DNA from: Tetranychus cinnabarinus
Taxonomy: Eukaryota; Arthropoda; Arachnida; Trombidiformes; Tetranychidae
DNA: 64,000 nt
Direction of reading: 5' to 3'
Assembly (NCBI GenBank): GCA_022266195.1
Contig: WHVY01000003.1
Coordinates: 8,370,001 to 8,434,000, forward strand
The position numbers and the translations under genes were made by a program. Below the pieces are notes generated by a model. That model searched no databases. It had not been told where the DNA came from and saw nothing but the letters and a program-made list of their open reading frames with translations. Positions 22,629-35,500 of this stretch are shown here, piece after piece (positions within the stretch are counted from its first letter, which is position 1; the number at the start of each line of letters is the position of its first letter).

Positions 22629-25600
22629 AATTTCACAATTAAAAGATGAACCACAATTAAAAACAACTTTACACTTGAACCAGTCTAAATAACCATTTAC
22701 TCACTATCAATGCTGAGAAGACACTTGATTATTAAACTTGCACCAATTGGCTGGTGAGCAAATATAACAATAAAAGGTTCAACAATCAATTAACAAAAGC
22801 TAAAAATTAACTAATTAAAAATAAAAGAATTAACTTTTTTTACTTTCTTTTGTTTATCTTGACAAGTTTACTATCAGCTGATAACAAAATCAAAACTAAT
22901 GACATCTAGTGATGTAACTTTTAAATACATTACATAAGGTAATAAAAACATTGATTGTAATCATTTTGATTGCATTTAAAGATTTAGATGAAAATTTAAT
23001 CAACAAATTATCTCACTGAATAGTTATCAATGTCAGTATTGTAATTAATCTTACAATCGACTTTAGTAAACAATTAAATGAAACAAGTGAGTGTATAAGA
23101 GACACGTTTGTAAGGCAAGTGTTGGGCAAACCCAAAAACCCGAAAACCCGAAAAGCATTTACTTTGAACCAGAAAGTAAAAACAAATGAAGCATTCAAGA
23201 CGAATCAATTAATTGATTGAAATCGGTTTCATCAAACAATTAAGTTAAATTAAATCAATAAAAAGACTGAAAATGAGATTTGAGATTTGCTATGTAAAGT
23301 TGAAAAATGATGAATGATCAAGGTTTGATTAATATGGAAAGATGTAATTTAATGTCACTGATAAATTGCTTGTCAACATAATTAACAGATTAAACTGTCA
23401 TTTACCACTAATCTGCTCGTTGACTGTAAGATTAAAGTTAAAGAGTAAATGAGAAACAGATCAAGACTAATCTCAGGGTTTTTTCACTGAAAATATTAAT
23501 GTTATGAAGAGTTGACTGTAACTAAAGCTAATAGTATTAACCATTTATCTGATAACAAAATGATTTCTCACTGAACCACATTGGAACAGCATAAATCATG
23601 GAAACAAGAGTCAATATTTAAAGACTAAAAATTGAATAAAATTATGCAAAAAGATGGGAATAAACAATGAAAAAGATTGGAAATTGAAATTTGGTCAAAT
23701 TGTGATAATTTGCTCTTCTTCATGTAAACCAATTTCAACTGAACCATTAGAGGTAAAAATTGTTGAATTTGCAATGAAAATGGTTACAACTTGAGAAGCA
23801 AAACTGTATATTAATCTCAATTGCCTTATAAATCAATAGGAAAATAAATTGTTTGGAAGTTTGTAAATCTTGATAAGTTGATATTAGATTTTGTTTATCG
23901 TTTCCACTACTTTGTATAACTTTCATCTTCATCTTTTTTTTCCAGCCAATTTGCAGTTTCGTTTTTTGCTTCTTCTTCTTGTTTTGTGTGTCTCTTCACA
24001 GTAGGATGATGGTGACGATGATGAACAAAAATAGATGAAGAGAGCAGAAAAAAACATTGATCCAACAAAACTGTTTGGAGGTTACCAATGGTAAGACTGA
24101 TAGCCTTTTAAAAATGACCTTAGTCCATTAAAGTGTGAAATAACATTTCAAGAAACATTGGTTTTCCTTTCATTTTGTTAAAAGCCAATTTTGCTTATCT
24201 TCACTTTTCTTCCTTTCATCATCATCTAAGCAAGAGGAATCCATTTCCAAGACATTGGCTTGGTTACCAGAAGAAAAAGATTGAACCAAAATAAAGTGAA
24301 ATTCAGTCATTCAATGAACAGAAAAAGTGAAACAAGAGATTGGGAAAACATTTTCCTGCAAAATTCGATTCTCGATCAAACGCGTTTGAAGCCAAAGATA
24401 ACCAATGCAATGCCAATGAATGTTGCTGAACCTCACACCTTGAGGTTGACCAGTAAAAGTACTTTTTCAGCTTCTTCTTCAAACGATTTCAGCATTCAGA
24501 GCGAAATAAATTGTCCGAATTTCTGGTTAATAAATTTCTGTAATTTCTGTAATTTTTCTCTCTTCTTCAATATAACCTGAAAATATTCACCAAGAGATGA
24601 GTCTTTTTAGACTGAACCGACGAAGATTTGTTTGTAAAATTTAACGAAGGTTTTCAGTTCGTCTTTGGTGCCTCTGACCACCGACTTTGTATAAGACTGT
24701 TTTAAGATGCTTTACTTCACCAGATTTTGTCTAATTTTTTGGTCGAACAAGTTAATCAATTCGATCTATCGATCGTTTGATCAACAGTTTGATCTTTGAG
24801 TTGAGTTTTTTTTGTTAAAAACTGATTCATTAAGAGGAAATTTGGTTGGAATTAAAGATTGAATTGTGATTATTTGAATATTCGTTTCATCATCTAAACA
24901 ACTGTTCAACTTTACATTTGAATTTGAATGAACAAACAAACCTGAAAATGAAATTTTCTTGATTATATGACAACTCGACATGAAAATGAGGTAGAAATGA
25001 ACTTGTGAAATGAATTTATTCAGGAAATTGAAAAATTGTGAAATGAAAAAGTTTCTCAATTTTGATGACTTCATGTTCATCTTGAATCTACTCTTGTCTA
25101 AGAGGTTAGTCTTTTGATTAAAGGGAAACAACATTTTTTCACACTTTTTCAATGAACATTTTCTTGAACATTAAACGATGAAATGACATGAAAATACCAA
25201 TGAACCTGAAATGTTGACTTTGAAAAATTGAATGTAAATTGAATGGGAACACACAAGGAAAGGTTAAACCACAAAACGAAACTGAAACTCATTGTAAATG
25301 GGCAAAACAAATCAAACTGTTACATTATTAAATTGTTGCAAAGTGTTGACCATTAATATCATATGATGAGTTGAGGTCAACAATGAAGCTGGAAGAAGCC
25401 AAAAGAAGTTAAAGAATGTTGAAAATTAAAGATTCAAGTCAGATCTTTTGCCATTATTTGCAACGTTAACGGTTATCTGAATTCACAAGAAATATCAATT
25501 TCAATGGAATCAACAAATCAACAAGAGGCTGGAACAAAACGATGATAACATGGTAACAATGAGCTTCATATTTCAATCACTTTCTTCTTCTTCTTCTTCT

Positions 25601-28600
25601 CTTCTTCTTGTTACCTGATTATTGATGTTATTGATGTGCAACATGGGAAAAGAAAAGGTAAACAAATAAAAAGAAAAGCCGAAAAAATGTGATTCTCATG
25701 GAAGAAAACAGAAAATGTCCAGAATTTCAAGATAATCCAATTTCACCGTTTTCATGTTAAACAATTACGCTTCAACTTTTTTACCCTTTCCAACCTTTTC
25801 TCTACTTTGCAATCTCTTTGAGTCTCATCATCATTTGCTGGAAATGATTTCATTTCATTCAGAATTTCATTCAATAAAAATTTGCTTTTCTCTTCTATTT
25901 CATTTCGCTTCAATCAATGAAATCTTTTAGTCTTCATTTGAGTCTCTCATAAATTCAATTTAAACGGAAAACTTTTGGCTAAACTCAAAACCTTTGACTT
26001 TTTATACTTTGCTCAATATTCAATGTTAAATATCCAACAATTGGAACAGAAAATTTTCAGAATTTCGAAATTCTTTTGGAAAACTGTTCAACTGGAAGTT
26101 CAAATTCAAGATGAAATGCGATATTTAAAGATAATTTTTTCCCTCAAATTCGGCGTTTTCATTGATGAATATGGAAGGGAAATTTCCATGTTCAGCAGAG
26201 AATGAAATTTTCTAAGTTTCGATTTTCGAGATTCTAGTGTTCTTGTGGGTGTTGAGAGTCGATTTTAATTGAGCATCTTTTTGTGATTGAATAAGCATGA
26301 GGTGAGAACTTTTTTTCTCATCAAGAGTGAACAATCTGGAAAAGGTGGAAACCATTTCAACCTGTCAACTCATTTCAGTTTGATAAATATATATCAATAT
26401 AAGAAGAAGAGGAAAGTTACAAAGGAAATGATGAGAATTGCGATAAAATGGCATTTCTTTACTGCTCTTCACACACAGAGTTTTCAGGGTGATAAAGAAG
26501 AAGGAGTAAAATGGAAAAGGAAATGAATCAAAATGTGGTTTCCATTTTACTTTTAGGTTCCTTTCAAATATCCAATATTATACCTTTTATAATTTCATTT
26601 CATTTCTTTTTCTTCTTCTTTTTTTCTTGTTTTCCTTTTTATTTCTCTTTCAATTCCCAAAAAAAGGTTCAATTTTGCGTCCAATTTATTCCTCGACTTT
26701 CCCACTAAAACAGTGCAACTTAGTTGCCAATTTCATGAGATTCCATGATATTTTATGAGAATAGAAAACCTTGAAAATGGAAAAAATTGAATTGACAAAG
26801 TTATTGCTATTAATAGCCTAAAAAAAGTGACTTTTTCACAATCAAATAACAGCAAATAACTCGATAATGAACAAAAGATTCATAACCAAATCATATTAAC
26901 CCAAGAATAGTCATGCGATATTTTCTGATGAGAATGAAATGAAAGTATTTCGAAAATGAACTGAAATTTCTTTTCGAAAAAAAAGATTCTCTTTTCCAAC
27001 CAAATGACTAAAGCTCGACTCAAGTTTTCATTGCATTTTTAAGCAGAAAGATGATGTTCATTTGTACAACATTTATTGCATTTACATTGATCGAATTGAT
27101 CGATGAAATGTTCATCTGATGAAGAGAAAAGATTCATCATGATTAATGAGCTTTTCAAATTTTCAGATGAAAGTTGAAGGAACCATTTCGAGTTTGTTTT
27201 TATTCAGTGAAAAGTGTTAGTTGAGTTTTGGTGACCAATGTTGAAGTAGAGGTCAATGAAGAAAAAAAAGTTGTGATAAATGCAGTTTAGCCAGTTGGAA
27301 GTTATTTTGTTATTTTATGCTGAATTAGCTTGCAAGATGAGCGAAGAGATGATGAGGATAAAGGATGGAAATAATGGCAACTATAATAATCCATAAGACG
27401 AAAGTGGTCAATGTACAGAGAAGAAGAAGAGAGAAAATGGACAAAAAGTTTTGAATGTTGGGCGAGATGAAGCCGTGAAGATGATGAAGATGAGAAGGAT
27501 GAAAATGTCTCCACTTGATAAACAATCCATCAAAGTCTCACAGAATCTTGCAGTGATTCATCTTATCCAACATCAATTAAGATGTTATTTGAAGATAATT
27601 TTCTTTTTTTTTTTCTTCTTCGCCTGCCGAGAGTTTAGATTAAAGTACAGAATAAAGTAAAGGATACAAAATTCAATGTTGAATCGAGTACATTCAGTGT
27701 CCAGAATTGTTCATCAGCTTTTTTCCTCTTTTCATCATTTTCTTCATTTCCATCAATAGACAAGTAACAAACCTTTCATTATTTTTTCCAAACTTCATCT
27801 TCTTCTTACCTGTCACTATTGTTTCCACGCAAAAATCCTTTTAATCTTTCATTTTAATCTTTTCCAGCATTGAGATGCTCAGAGTTTTCCAATCAAACTT
27901 GACCATGAAAATGATGAAGAGAAAATGTTGAAACAGAATTTCTTTTGCGCTCAAATTTTACTCTCATTTCTGACATTTGATTTGATTCAATCAACGAACT
28001 GAATGCGGGTAATTATTTAATTTTGTAATGTTATGTAAATAACATTTAATGAGATCGGGAAATTTGTTCAATCTTGTTCTTCTTCTTCCTGATCTTTTCT
28101 GTCAATATCAGAGTAACAATGTTTGGTTATGATTTTGTTAACATTTTGTGTCTCTATCAATTAGCCATTTAACATTGATTTTCAACTTTAAACTTGTCAA
28201 ATTCAGAGTTGGGTAAACTCTCAATGTTGAATCATGATGATGGAAGAATTACATGATTGAAATTGATTGAAAGGTTAATTAAAAGATTATCAATGTGGAG
28301 GTTGATAATGATAATCTTGATTCTCTTCATTTCCAACTTATCAAATTGTCACTTTTATTTCCATTGTCAATCAATTGTTTTGAGTCACTTTTTTTACCAA
28401 TTTTTCTGAACTTGTCTTACATATTCATTGTAATTATATCTTTAAATACAGATTAATCGTGATCAAACGTTTTTGATGATTGCCTTTGTTTCGATGAGCA
28501 TCCATTTTTGGCTAATATTTTCATTTGCGTTATGTCATTGCTTTTACTTCTCCTGTTGTTTTCCTCATCGCATATTAGATGTTGCCTTTAACAAGATTTC

Positions 28601-29243
28601 AGGATAAAGAGGGAACAAAATATCGCTCCATTTGATGTTTCAACATGATTGATTGAGGATTTAGGATGAGTAAAGATTATTATCAACTGAATGAAGATGG
28701 AAAAGATTCTGTGGATTAAGAAGAGAAATGATCATCTTAATCAAGGTTAACATGGAAAAATCAATTATCTGTTAAGCTTGCGATCAAAGAGGGAAATTAT
28801 CACTTCTAAATAAAACCAAGTTCAATATACGAACATAAGACAATGAATAAAAGTTTTCGACTTTCTAGTATTGAATGGTTTCTGGTCGAGCCAAAGTTTA
28901 CGGATCTTTACAGACTAAAGACTTGAATAATTACTATTGCTTGTTTGAGCTTATTCCCTGTGAACCAGAAGTCAGACGTTGATAATATTGGACAATGGAA
29001 TTCCTTGTACTGAAGAACCATGATTTCAAAGTTTCAAAGGTTCAATTTATTTGTTCTCCAAACGACATTTGGCGGTTATTTTCTGAGGGCAAACTTTTTG
29101 CGATTGGCTAGTATTTGCTGCATGATTATAATTCAGTTGGAAAGATAAAGTTTTTTCTCAAAAAAGTAATCTCAAGTCTTTTTACCATTATGAGTTATCA
29201 ATGTTTAGCAAACACCATTCAATCAAAAAACATACACAAGCAG
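22629..29243. other. Gene-free block: NUDT18 promoter then AT-rich DNA
   Basis: The left edge should hold the NUDT18 promoter and 5' UTR (minus strand). No exon could be supported in the rest. Visible content: a short CCCGAAAA direct repeat at about 23130-23155, a CTT run at 25583-25610, purine-rich tracts near 27420-27500, and TTTCGA/GAAATTT-rich stretches near 25900-26250. The 123-codon minus-strand ORF at 24781-25152 and the 106-codon plus-strand ORF at 24260-24580 resemble no family I know and are treated as chance frames. Confidence 0.5.
25583..25610. repeat. (CTT)n microsatellite
   Basis: Eight to nine CTT units with one interruption. One of many such tracts in the window. Confidence 0.75.
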
Positions 29244-29245
29244 TA

Positions 29246-29526
29246 AGTATGTTATTGAGGGTGAAAAAGGTGGACCCTAATTTGGGCAAAGGGGAAGTGA
29301 AGGGTGGAAGAAGGGTAAAAGAAAAATGATAACTAGAAAAAAGGCGAAAAAGCTTGGCAAAAAGAAGAAAGAAATTTCCAAGGTAAAGTTGTAAAACTTT
29401 TTAGCGAAACTTTTGTCTAAAAGAATGAAAAGTTTTGTCATCTTTCATCCCTAACTTTTACCCCTTCTATTACCCCTAACTTCCCCTAAAATCAGGCTCC
29501 ACCTTTTTCACCCTCAATAACATACT
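29246..29526. mobile_element. MITE-like foldback element with TA borders
   Basis: Two inverted arms, 29246-29320 and 29456-29526. The outer 29 bases (AGTATGTTATTGAGGGTGAA...) are identical in inverted orientation, and the inner parts of the arms pair with small gaps. TA follows and precedes the element (29244-29245 and 29527-29528), as expected for the TA target duplication of Tc1/mariner-type elements. The identity runs a few bases past the TAs (AGTA...TACT). Length is 281 bp with no coding capacity, so it would need a transposase from elsewhere. The strong identity of the arm ends suggests fairly recent activity. Confidence 0.8.
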
Positions 29527-29528
29527 TA

Positions 29529-32500
29529 CTACTAAGCCTACCAGAAAATGACCTTCAAACGTAATTTAGAGGTCAACTGAGAGACCTTGAATGATCTTGG
29601 TTTCGTTTTTGAAATGCGTTTATCTTTCCAACGGCATAAGTTATATATGAGTCGAGTATGATTCAGTATATCTTTGTTTTATGACATCGACTCTAAACAA
29701 AAACATTTAGACTAAAATTAAACTTGCAAAAAATGATCATTGAACGTCTTTTAGATGTCAAATGAGCGGTTTGTTCTGAGCTTTCAAAATTGAACCTGAA
29801 ATTTTTGAGAAACTCATCTGAAATCAGGGCTAAAATTTACTCAAACCGTTCTTGATTTATGGTGACAGTTGACTTGGTTTATTATTGATTTATGAAAATC
29901 GCAAAATGTCTAAAGCAACTCGATTGAGTTTGATATCAATAAAGCTGATTTGCTTCTAATAACATTTCATTTTACAAAATTGTCCCATAAATAAGTTTAT
30001 AAACTCATTTTTGTGCCCATTTAAACATTGCCGCCTGTTTCATTTGTATTTATATGAAAAAAACTAAACATAATCTTTGCCTTAAAGCTGTGAAAATGTC
30101 ATGAATTATTGTGAATATTAGCTTCTGTTGAATGAGATAATATTGATGTGAAGAAAAGTAAGTCTAATCCATTGGAATAAACAAATAAATTGAATGGATT
30201 TACGTTTACATTCAACTTGAAAATTCAATTTAATTTCTTCTTCTTCTTCTTCCTTCGAAACTTTTCTCTTCCCTTGCCCTAGTTTGCCATGAAATTCATG
30301 GCAATGATAATGATGCTGATGAAAAGCAAACGAACAAAGTTGATTGGTAAAGAGAATTGAAGATGAAATTGTTTCCACTCCATAGATTATCAAAGCTATA
30401 ATTTCTTATTCTTTCCAACAGATTCTTCATTCTTTCCCTGAGCTTTACATTTCTTATTATAATAATCTTCAGTGAAGAGGAGCGAACAAGAAAAACTCCC
30501 TTCACTGAACTTTCTTCATCAAGTTTCAACCCTTGAGATATTTCACTATTCCAAGGAAATGGCCCGTGAATTTTAACGATAACCAAGCATGATGATAATG
30601 ATGATAAAGATGACGAGAAGAGGCAAGATATTGTTGAAAATAAAAGTGAAAAGACCGATGAACGAAACTCGAATTGAAAAGATCGCATTAGGAAGAAAGG
30701 AATGGAAAATTCGAGTTGAACAAAATTTCGACTCGAGAATTGGCAACTAAATGTATTAACCTTAAGGGTTGAAAGTTAGTTAACTGAAAAATGAGTAAAT
30801 TTTTACCGGAAAAGAATTTCATCTTCATCATGTTCATCTTTGTCTTCATTCTCTTCGTCAAATTGATGTCTTTTTTTTGTCTGAAACTTTTTTCTTCAAC
30901 TTTTTCTCTCTCTCTTCTGTCAACCAACTTTTTCCCTTTGTTTTCACCATGAAACAGGTCGTCAGATAATAATAACAATGTTTGAAATTGCAACTTGTAA
31001 AGTTCAAGATGAACTTGGATAAAAGTTTCAGTAATTGGAAGAAGAAGCAATGAGCAAAAAAGAAAAAATTTGGTGAAATAATTTTTTCTTCCTCTTTATT
31101 ACATTAAATGAAAAAAAAATTTGTTGAAAGTAAAAGAGTTTTGAAAAGCTTCAAGTTGAGTGGTTTATTTCATTTCAACTGATAATTTATTGTCTCAACA
31201 AATGATTATGTTGGAAGAATCATGAAATTCATTTTCAATGTTGTTCCTTACATCATAATTGTATGATAATTGGGTTCAATGTTGACTCGAGTAGAAAATC
31301 AAGAGTCGATAATTTTTCATTGAATAGGCTCATTTTCTAGTTACATTAGATGTAATCCAAGATTAAAGTTTCAATTTGAGTGTGGCTTTTGTTTTGGCTT
31401 GGAAGCTTATTTGGCTAAATGTGATATTACACTTTGATAACCTTTTGTCCAGTCAAACAAGGCCGAGATAAGAATCTAATTTGACCGCACAAAGTTGCCT
31501 GTTAGGTTGACTTTAGCTGTACATCAGCCTCGACCAGAAATGTAATGTAGATCAAGTCGATAAGAGGGAAAAAAAGGAAAACAAGAAAGGTTTCAATGTA
31601 ATACAATGTAATACTTCTTGCAAGATTGTAATGAAGATGATGAAGATGATGAAGAGAAAAATAATGAACAAGAAAAAAATGTTTTTCCATCTTCATCTCT
31701 TTGATGAAGAAGAGATGAAAAAGCTTTTTAATCAAGGTTAATGTTGACTCTATATTTTGGTGTAAAGATGAAGGAAAAGGGAAGAAATGTTGAAGGAAAA
31801 AATATTAATAGAGTTTATGGATTATCAATTAATGGATAAAATTGAAAGATTGCTTCTTCCCTATCAGACCCGTTATCTTTACATAAGCCAGGCCACATTT
31901 AAAGTCACCACTGGAGACTGATCGGGAAGCATCTCTGTCAGAGTTTAGCCTCTTCTCTTGCTTCATCTTCATCTCCTCCTTATCCACTTTTACATCCTTC
32001 TGTCTCATCTTCTCACAATTATTGTTACGTTTTTGTCATCATCTTTTAGCTCGTCTTTATTCACTGTTACAAAGTGTCCCTTGATAGATGAGCAAAGAAA
32101 AACTTTCTGTAATTGTTATCAAGTTGGACTTTTTTGTCCAACCAAAAATTAACCGTTAAAAGCATCGGACAATAAATGTCTAATAGTGAACCAAGTTATA
32201 ATGAGAAACTCTGAAAACAGAAGTAAAAGCGTCAAGCCCGCAACATAAGGCTAACACAGGCGGTGCTGCCCATTTCGAGTCTTTACTCTCACATTGACGA
32301 AGGCTTGCTTGGTTAAAGAAAACAAAAACTCGAATAAAAAGGTCAATATTCACATTTGCAGCGATTCCATAGCAACAACCTCCCACTATAAAGAAGTACA
32401 ATAACAGTCACTCCCAGTGAAAGGAAACTTTCTCTATAAATATTAATGTTCAAGTGTTGAAATTGGTTTTGAAATTTAATTGCTCGATTCAAGTGCCATT

Positions 32501-35500
32501 TGATATTGTGAGAAGGGCGAAAACGCAAAATAGCGAAAAGAACACGATCGAACACTTTTTTCGATGACAAAACATTCTAAATCAAGGTTAACCTTTTCTC
32601 GACCCTGACTTGGAATTTAATTCATTTGCTTTGATACCAATTGCTTTTAAATTGTGGCAAAATTAATCCAAAGCCAAGATTAAAGTGAAAACAAGAATAG
32701 TCCAACAGATTAACAGAAGAGAAAAAAAGTTTTCCTTTCATCATTATTCTGACAAGGAAAGAAGGAAAAGTAAATCCTAATCAACAGCGATTTGTATTCT
32801 CACTTGCATCCTTTATCCTCTGCATTGTACTCGAATACATTGGCCATCATTTTCAGGGTGAAAACAGACTTGAAAGAGAAAGTTAATTTGAAATTTGAAG
32901 CCAACTCGACTCAATCATTGGTATTCACAGACAGTTACATGTTGAACCTTTTTTTCCTCTTCTTTCCATATTCCATTATCATTACAATGGATGTTGCCCA
33001 TTTTCCCATTCACAGGGAGGAGGGAAAAGAGGAGTAGAAGCAGAAAAAAATGAAGAGTAAAATATTGAAAGCAAAGATGACACAAAGTGAAATGAGAAGG
33101 CAAATTTTTGAGCAAATTTAACGAGAAACTCCTTTGAGATTCAACAGCTTTCGCCTGCAAATGACAATGGATTAAACAAGATGGCAAACTGAACCTCATC
33201 TTGTATCATAAAACTCTTGGTGTTCCATTAAATTCAATTTTCAAGTTAAAGGTAATGATCACAAAAGGCAGGGAAAGCTGATGAGAGAAGGCAACAAGAA
33301 AATGACTGAATCAAGTGGCTTTTTCAGTTGCATGTTCCCTTGTCAACGAGACATCATTAAAAAACTCAATAAGCAACAGATAAATTCAATGTTCTTGCAT
33401 TGAATGATCCAAATTGATGTCAACTTGTTGGACTCGAAATGTAACCTTTTCCCATTAAGTTATGCAAATGCAATTTGTAAAACTTTTTTTTTCATCAAAC
33501 ACTTGAACTGGGAAATGCTAATAAAATTAATATCGTGTTTGGGTGAAAATGAGTTTACATTTAACACCGGAATCTCACTCAGTTTATCAATTCAATTTTT
33601 TGGGTTCCTTTTTATTCCAGTGACTCATGCACTTTAGTCATTGGAATTATTTTATCACTCTTCTTCTTGCCATTTATTATTCAATGCTGGATCAAGATTA
33701 AACTTGAAACTCTTTTTTTCCCTTCCTTTGCCTTAATCACCATCATTTTCCCATCTTCAGGTTTATTGAGACAATTTTGGTCCAATCTTTCAATATTAAG
33801 ATTTATACTTTGACTGTGGCCAGTTGCACATTGATTTTCATCTCTACTCTTTTTGGCCATTATCATCATGATTCTCATCAACATCATAAGCACCATCACC
33901 AACAGATTAAATATCATGGAACTCCTGTTGGTTTATGGTGAAAGGGGAAAGGCAAAGGGCAACTGATAAGGCGAATAAAAATAATAACTTAATGATGACT
34001 ATTATCTCAATCTATGGACAGATCATATTGGCTACTAAATTAACCCCATATTAAGCTTATTCTTGGCTAATGAGTCTCATGAGATTGTAATGATTGGTGC
34101 AAAGGAAACAGGGAAAAAACATTAAACAATGAGCCTTGATTAAACAGAAGATGAAACATTTTTCTTTGTCCCAATTAGATTGTTAATTGAATATCAATTA
34201 TCATGACTCATTCAATAGCTCACCACAAATGGATTAACATTAGGCTGCTTATAAAATGAATCTGGATCCTTCAATTTTCACACAAAATTGGAAGTCTGAA
34301 TACTTTTAATGAAAAGCTTTGCTCAACACTGGACAAACATTAGCAAAGTCATTGAGCTGTTTTGCATTATTATTGGCAAACAAATGAACGGACAAAAACT
34401 ATGCAAAGTTTTCTTTCTCGATGAATAGAGATCAATTAACTCGAAAATCTGTTCAGATTCGATGGTTGAACTGAAAACTGATTATGAATCGAAATTTTGA
34501 ATCAAATTCAGTGTTAGTGTTGAACTGATAGAAAAAGTTGGAAAATGGAAACAACTGATGACAAAGATTTTGTAAAATGAAGTTTAAGATATTCTGAAAA
34601 GAATTTTATCCTAAAATTCGACAAGAAGTTTCTGTGGTCAGGTTTTGATTTCCTGAGTAAAATCTCGATTTAAATATCAAGGTACAAGTACTCAGGTATT
34701 TTTTGGTTAGCTAATTTCCCTGAGTTATTGGATTGATGTGTCAAGATGCCAATGGAGAAAAGTTTCGAATCAGCTTTTAAAGTAAAGATTAGATTGAGCG
34801 TTCAAATGTCGGGCAAAAATTGAAAAGAAATCACTTGAAGCTGTAAATGCAAGTAATTGGATTTGATTGAAGAATCACAACTTTTACAGTTGGCACATTT
34901 GCACGTTTCAAGTGGCAACATTGGACAGACTTGTCAATATGAAAGAGCATCATCAAGTGCAGTTGGCTTTTCATACTGAGTGATAAACTTAAAAACAAAA
35001 GGAAACAACTGTAACTAAATGGAAATTGATTTTTCTTTTAATTTCTTCTTTTGCTTCTCTTTTTTTTCTGTCAAATTGTAATTTTTAGCTGATGATGATG
35101 ATGTTAATCGTGATTTAGTGAACTTGTAGACATTTAATCATTACCACCTTCTTATCCATCATCAAGTTAATTACATTTTAACTTTGAACCCTATTTTATC
35201 ATCTCTACTTTACCTGTATTACAAGGAAAGAAGCAGCGCAAGAATAAAGCTTTAAACTATTTTCAAATTATATAAGAGTGACGATTCATCAACAGATTGA
35301 CCTAAAAAGGTTATAATATCATTTATCTTGAAAAGCCAAAATAAGGAAAACTCAAGCATCTCACTAACCACTGTGAGTCCATCTTTGCTTCTGTTAATAC
35401 ATCATCATGATGATGATAATAATAGGAACAATAATTTGCGAGAGCAAAAATGGAAACAAAACTTTGCTCAACTCGTGCAAAGAAGGTACCAGAAAAGGTA

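Noticed and set aside
24260..24580. 106-codon plus-strand ORF with a Ser/Asn/Thr-rich product
   Set aside because: No recognisable domain, and it ends in a Phe/Asn run from a TTTCTGTAA-like tandem stretch. Not enough support for a gene call.
24781..25152. 123-codon minus-strand ORF
   Set aside because: No family likeness and an AT-rich residue composition. A frame this long is expected by chance in 64 kb on six frames.
32180..32570. Two minus-strand ORFs with short membrane-like segments
   Set aside because: They overlap in different frames, have no family likeness, and the hydrophobic parts come from pyrimidine-rich DNA. Only the GC-richer island is kept as a finding.
19013..34375. TTTTGCATTATTATTG at 19013 and 34360, with a variant at 19577
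   Set aside because: At this base composition a couple of shared 16-mers are expected by chance in 64 kb, and the flanks do not match.
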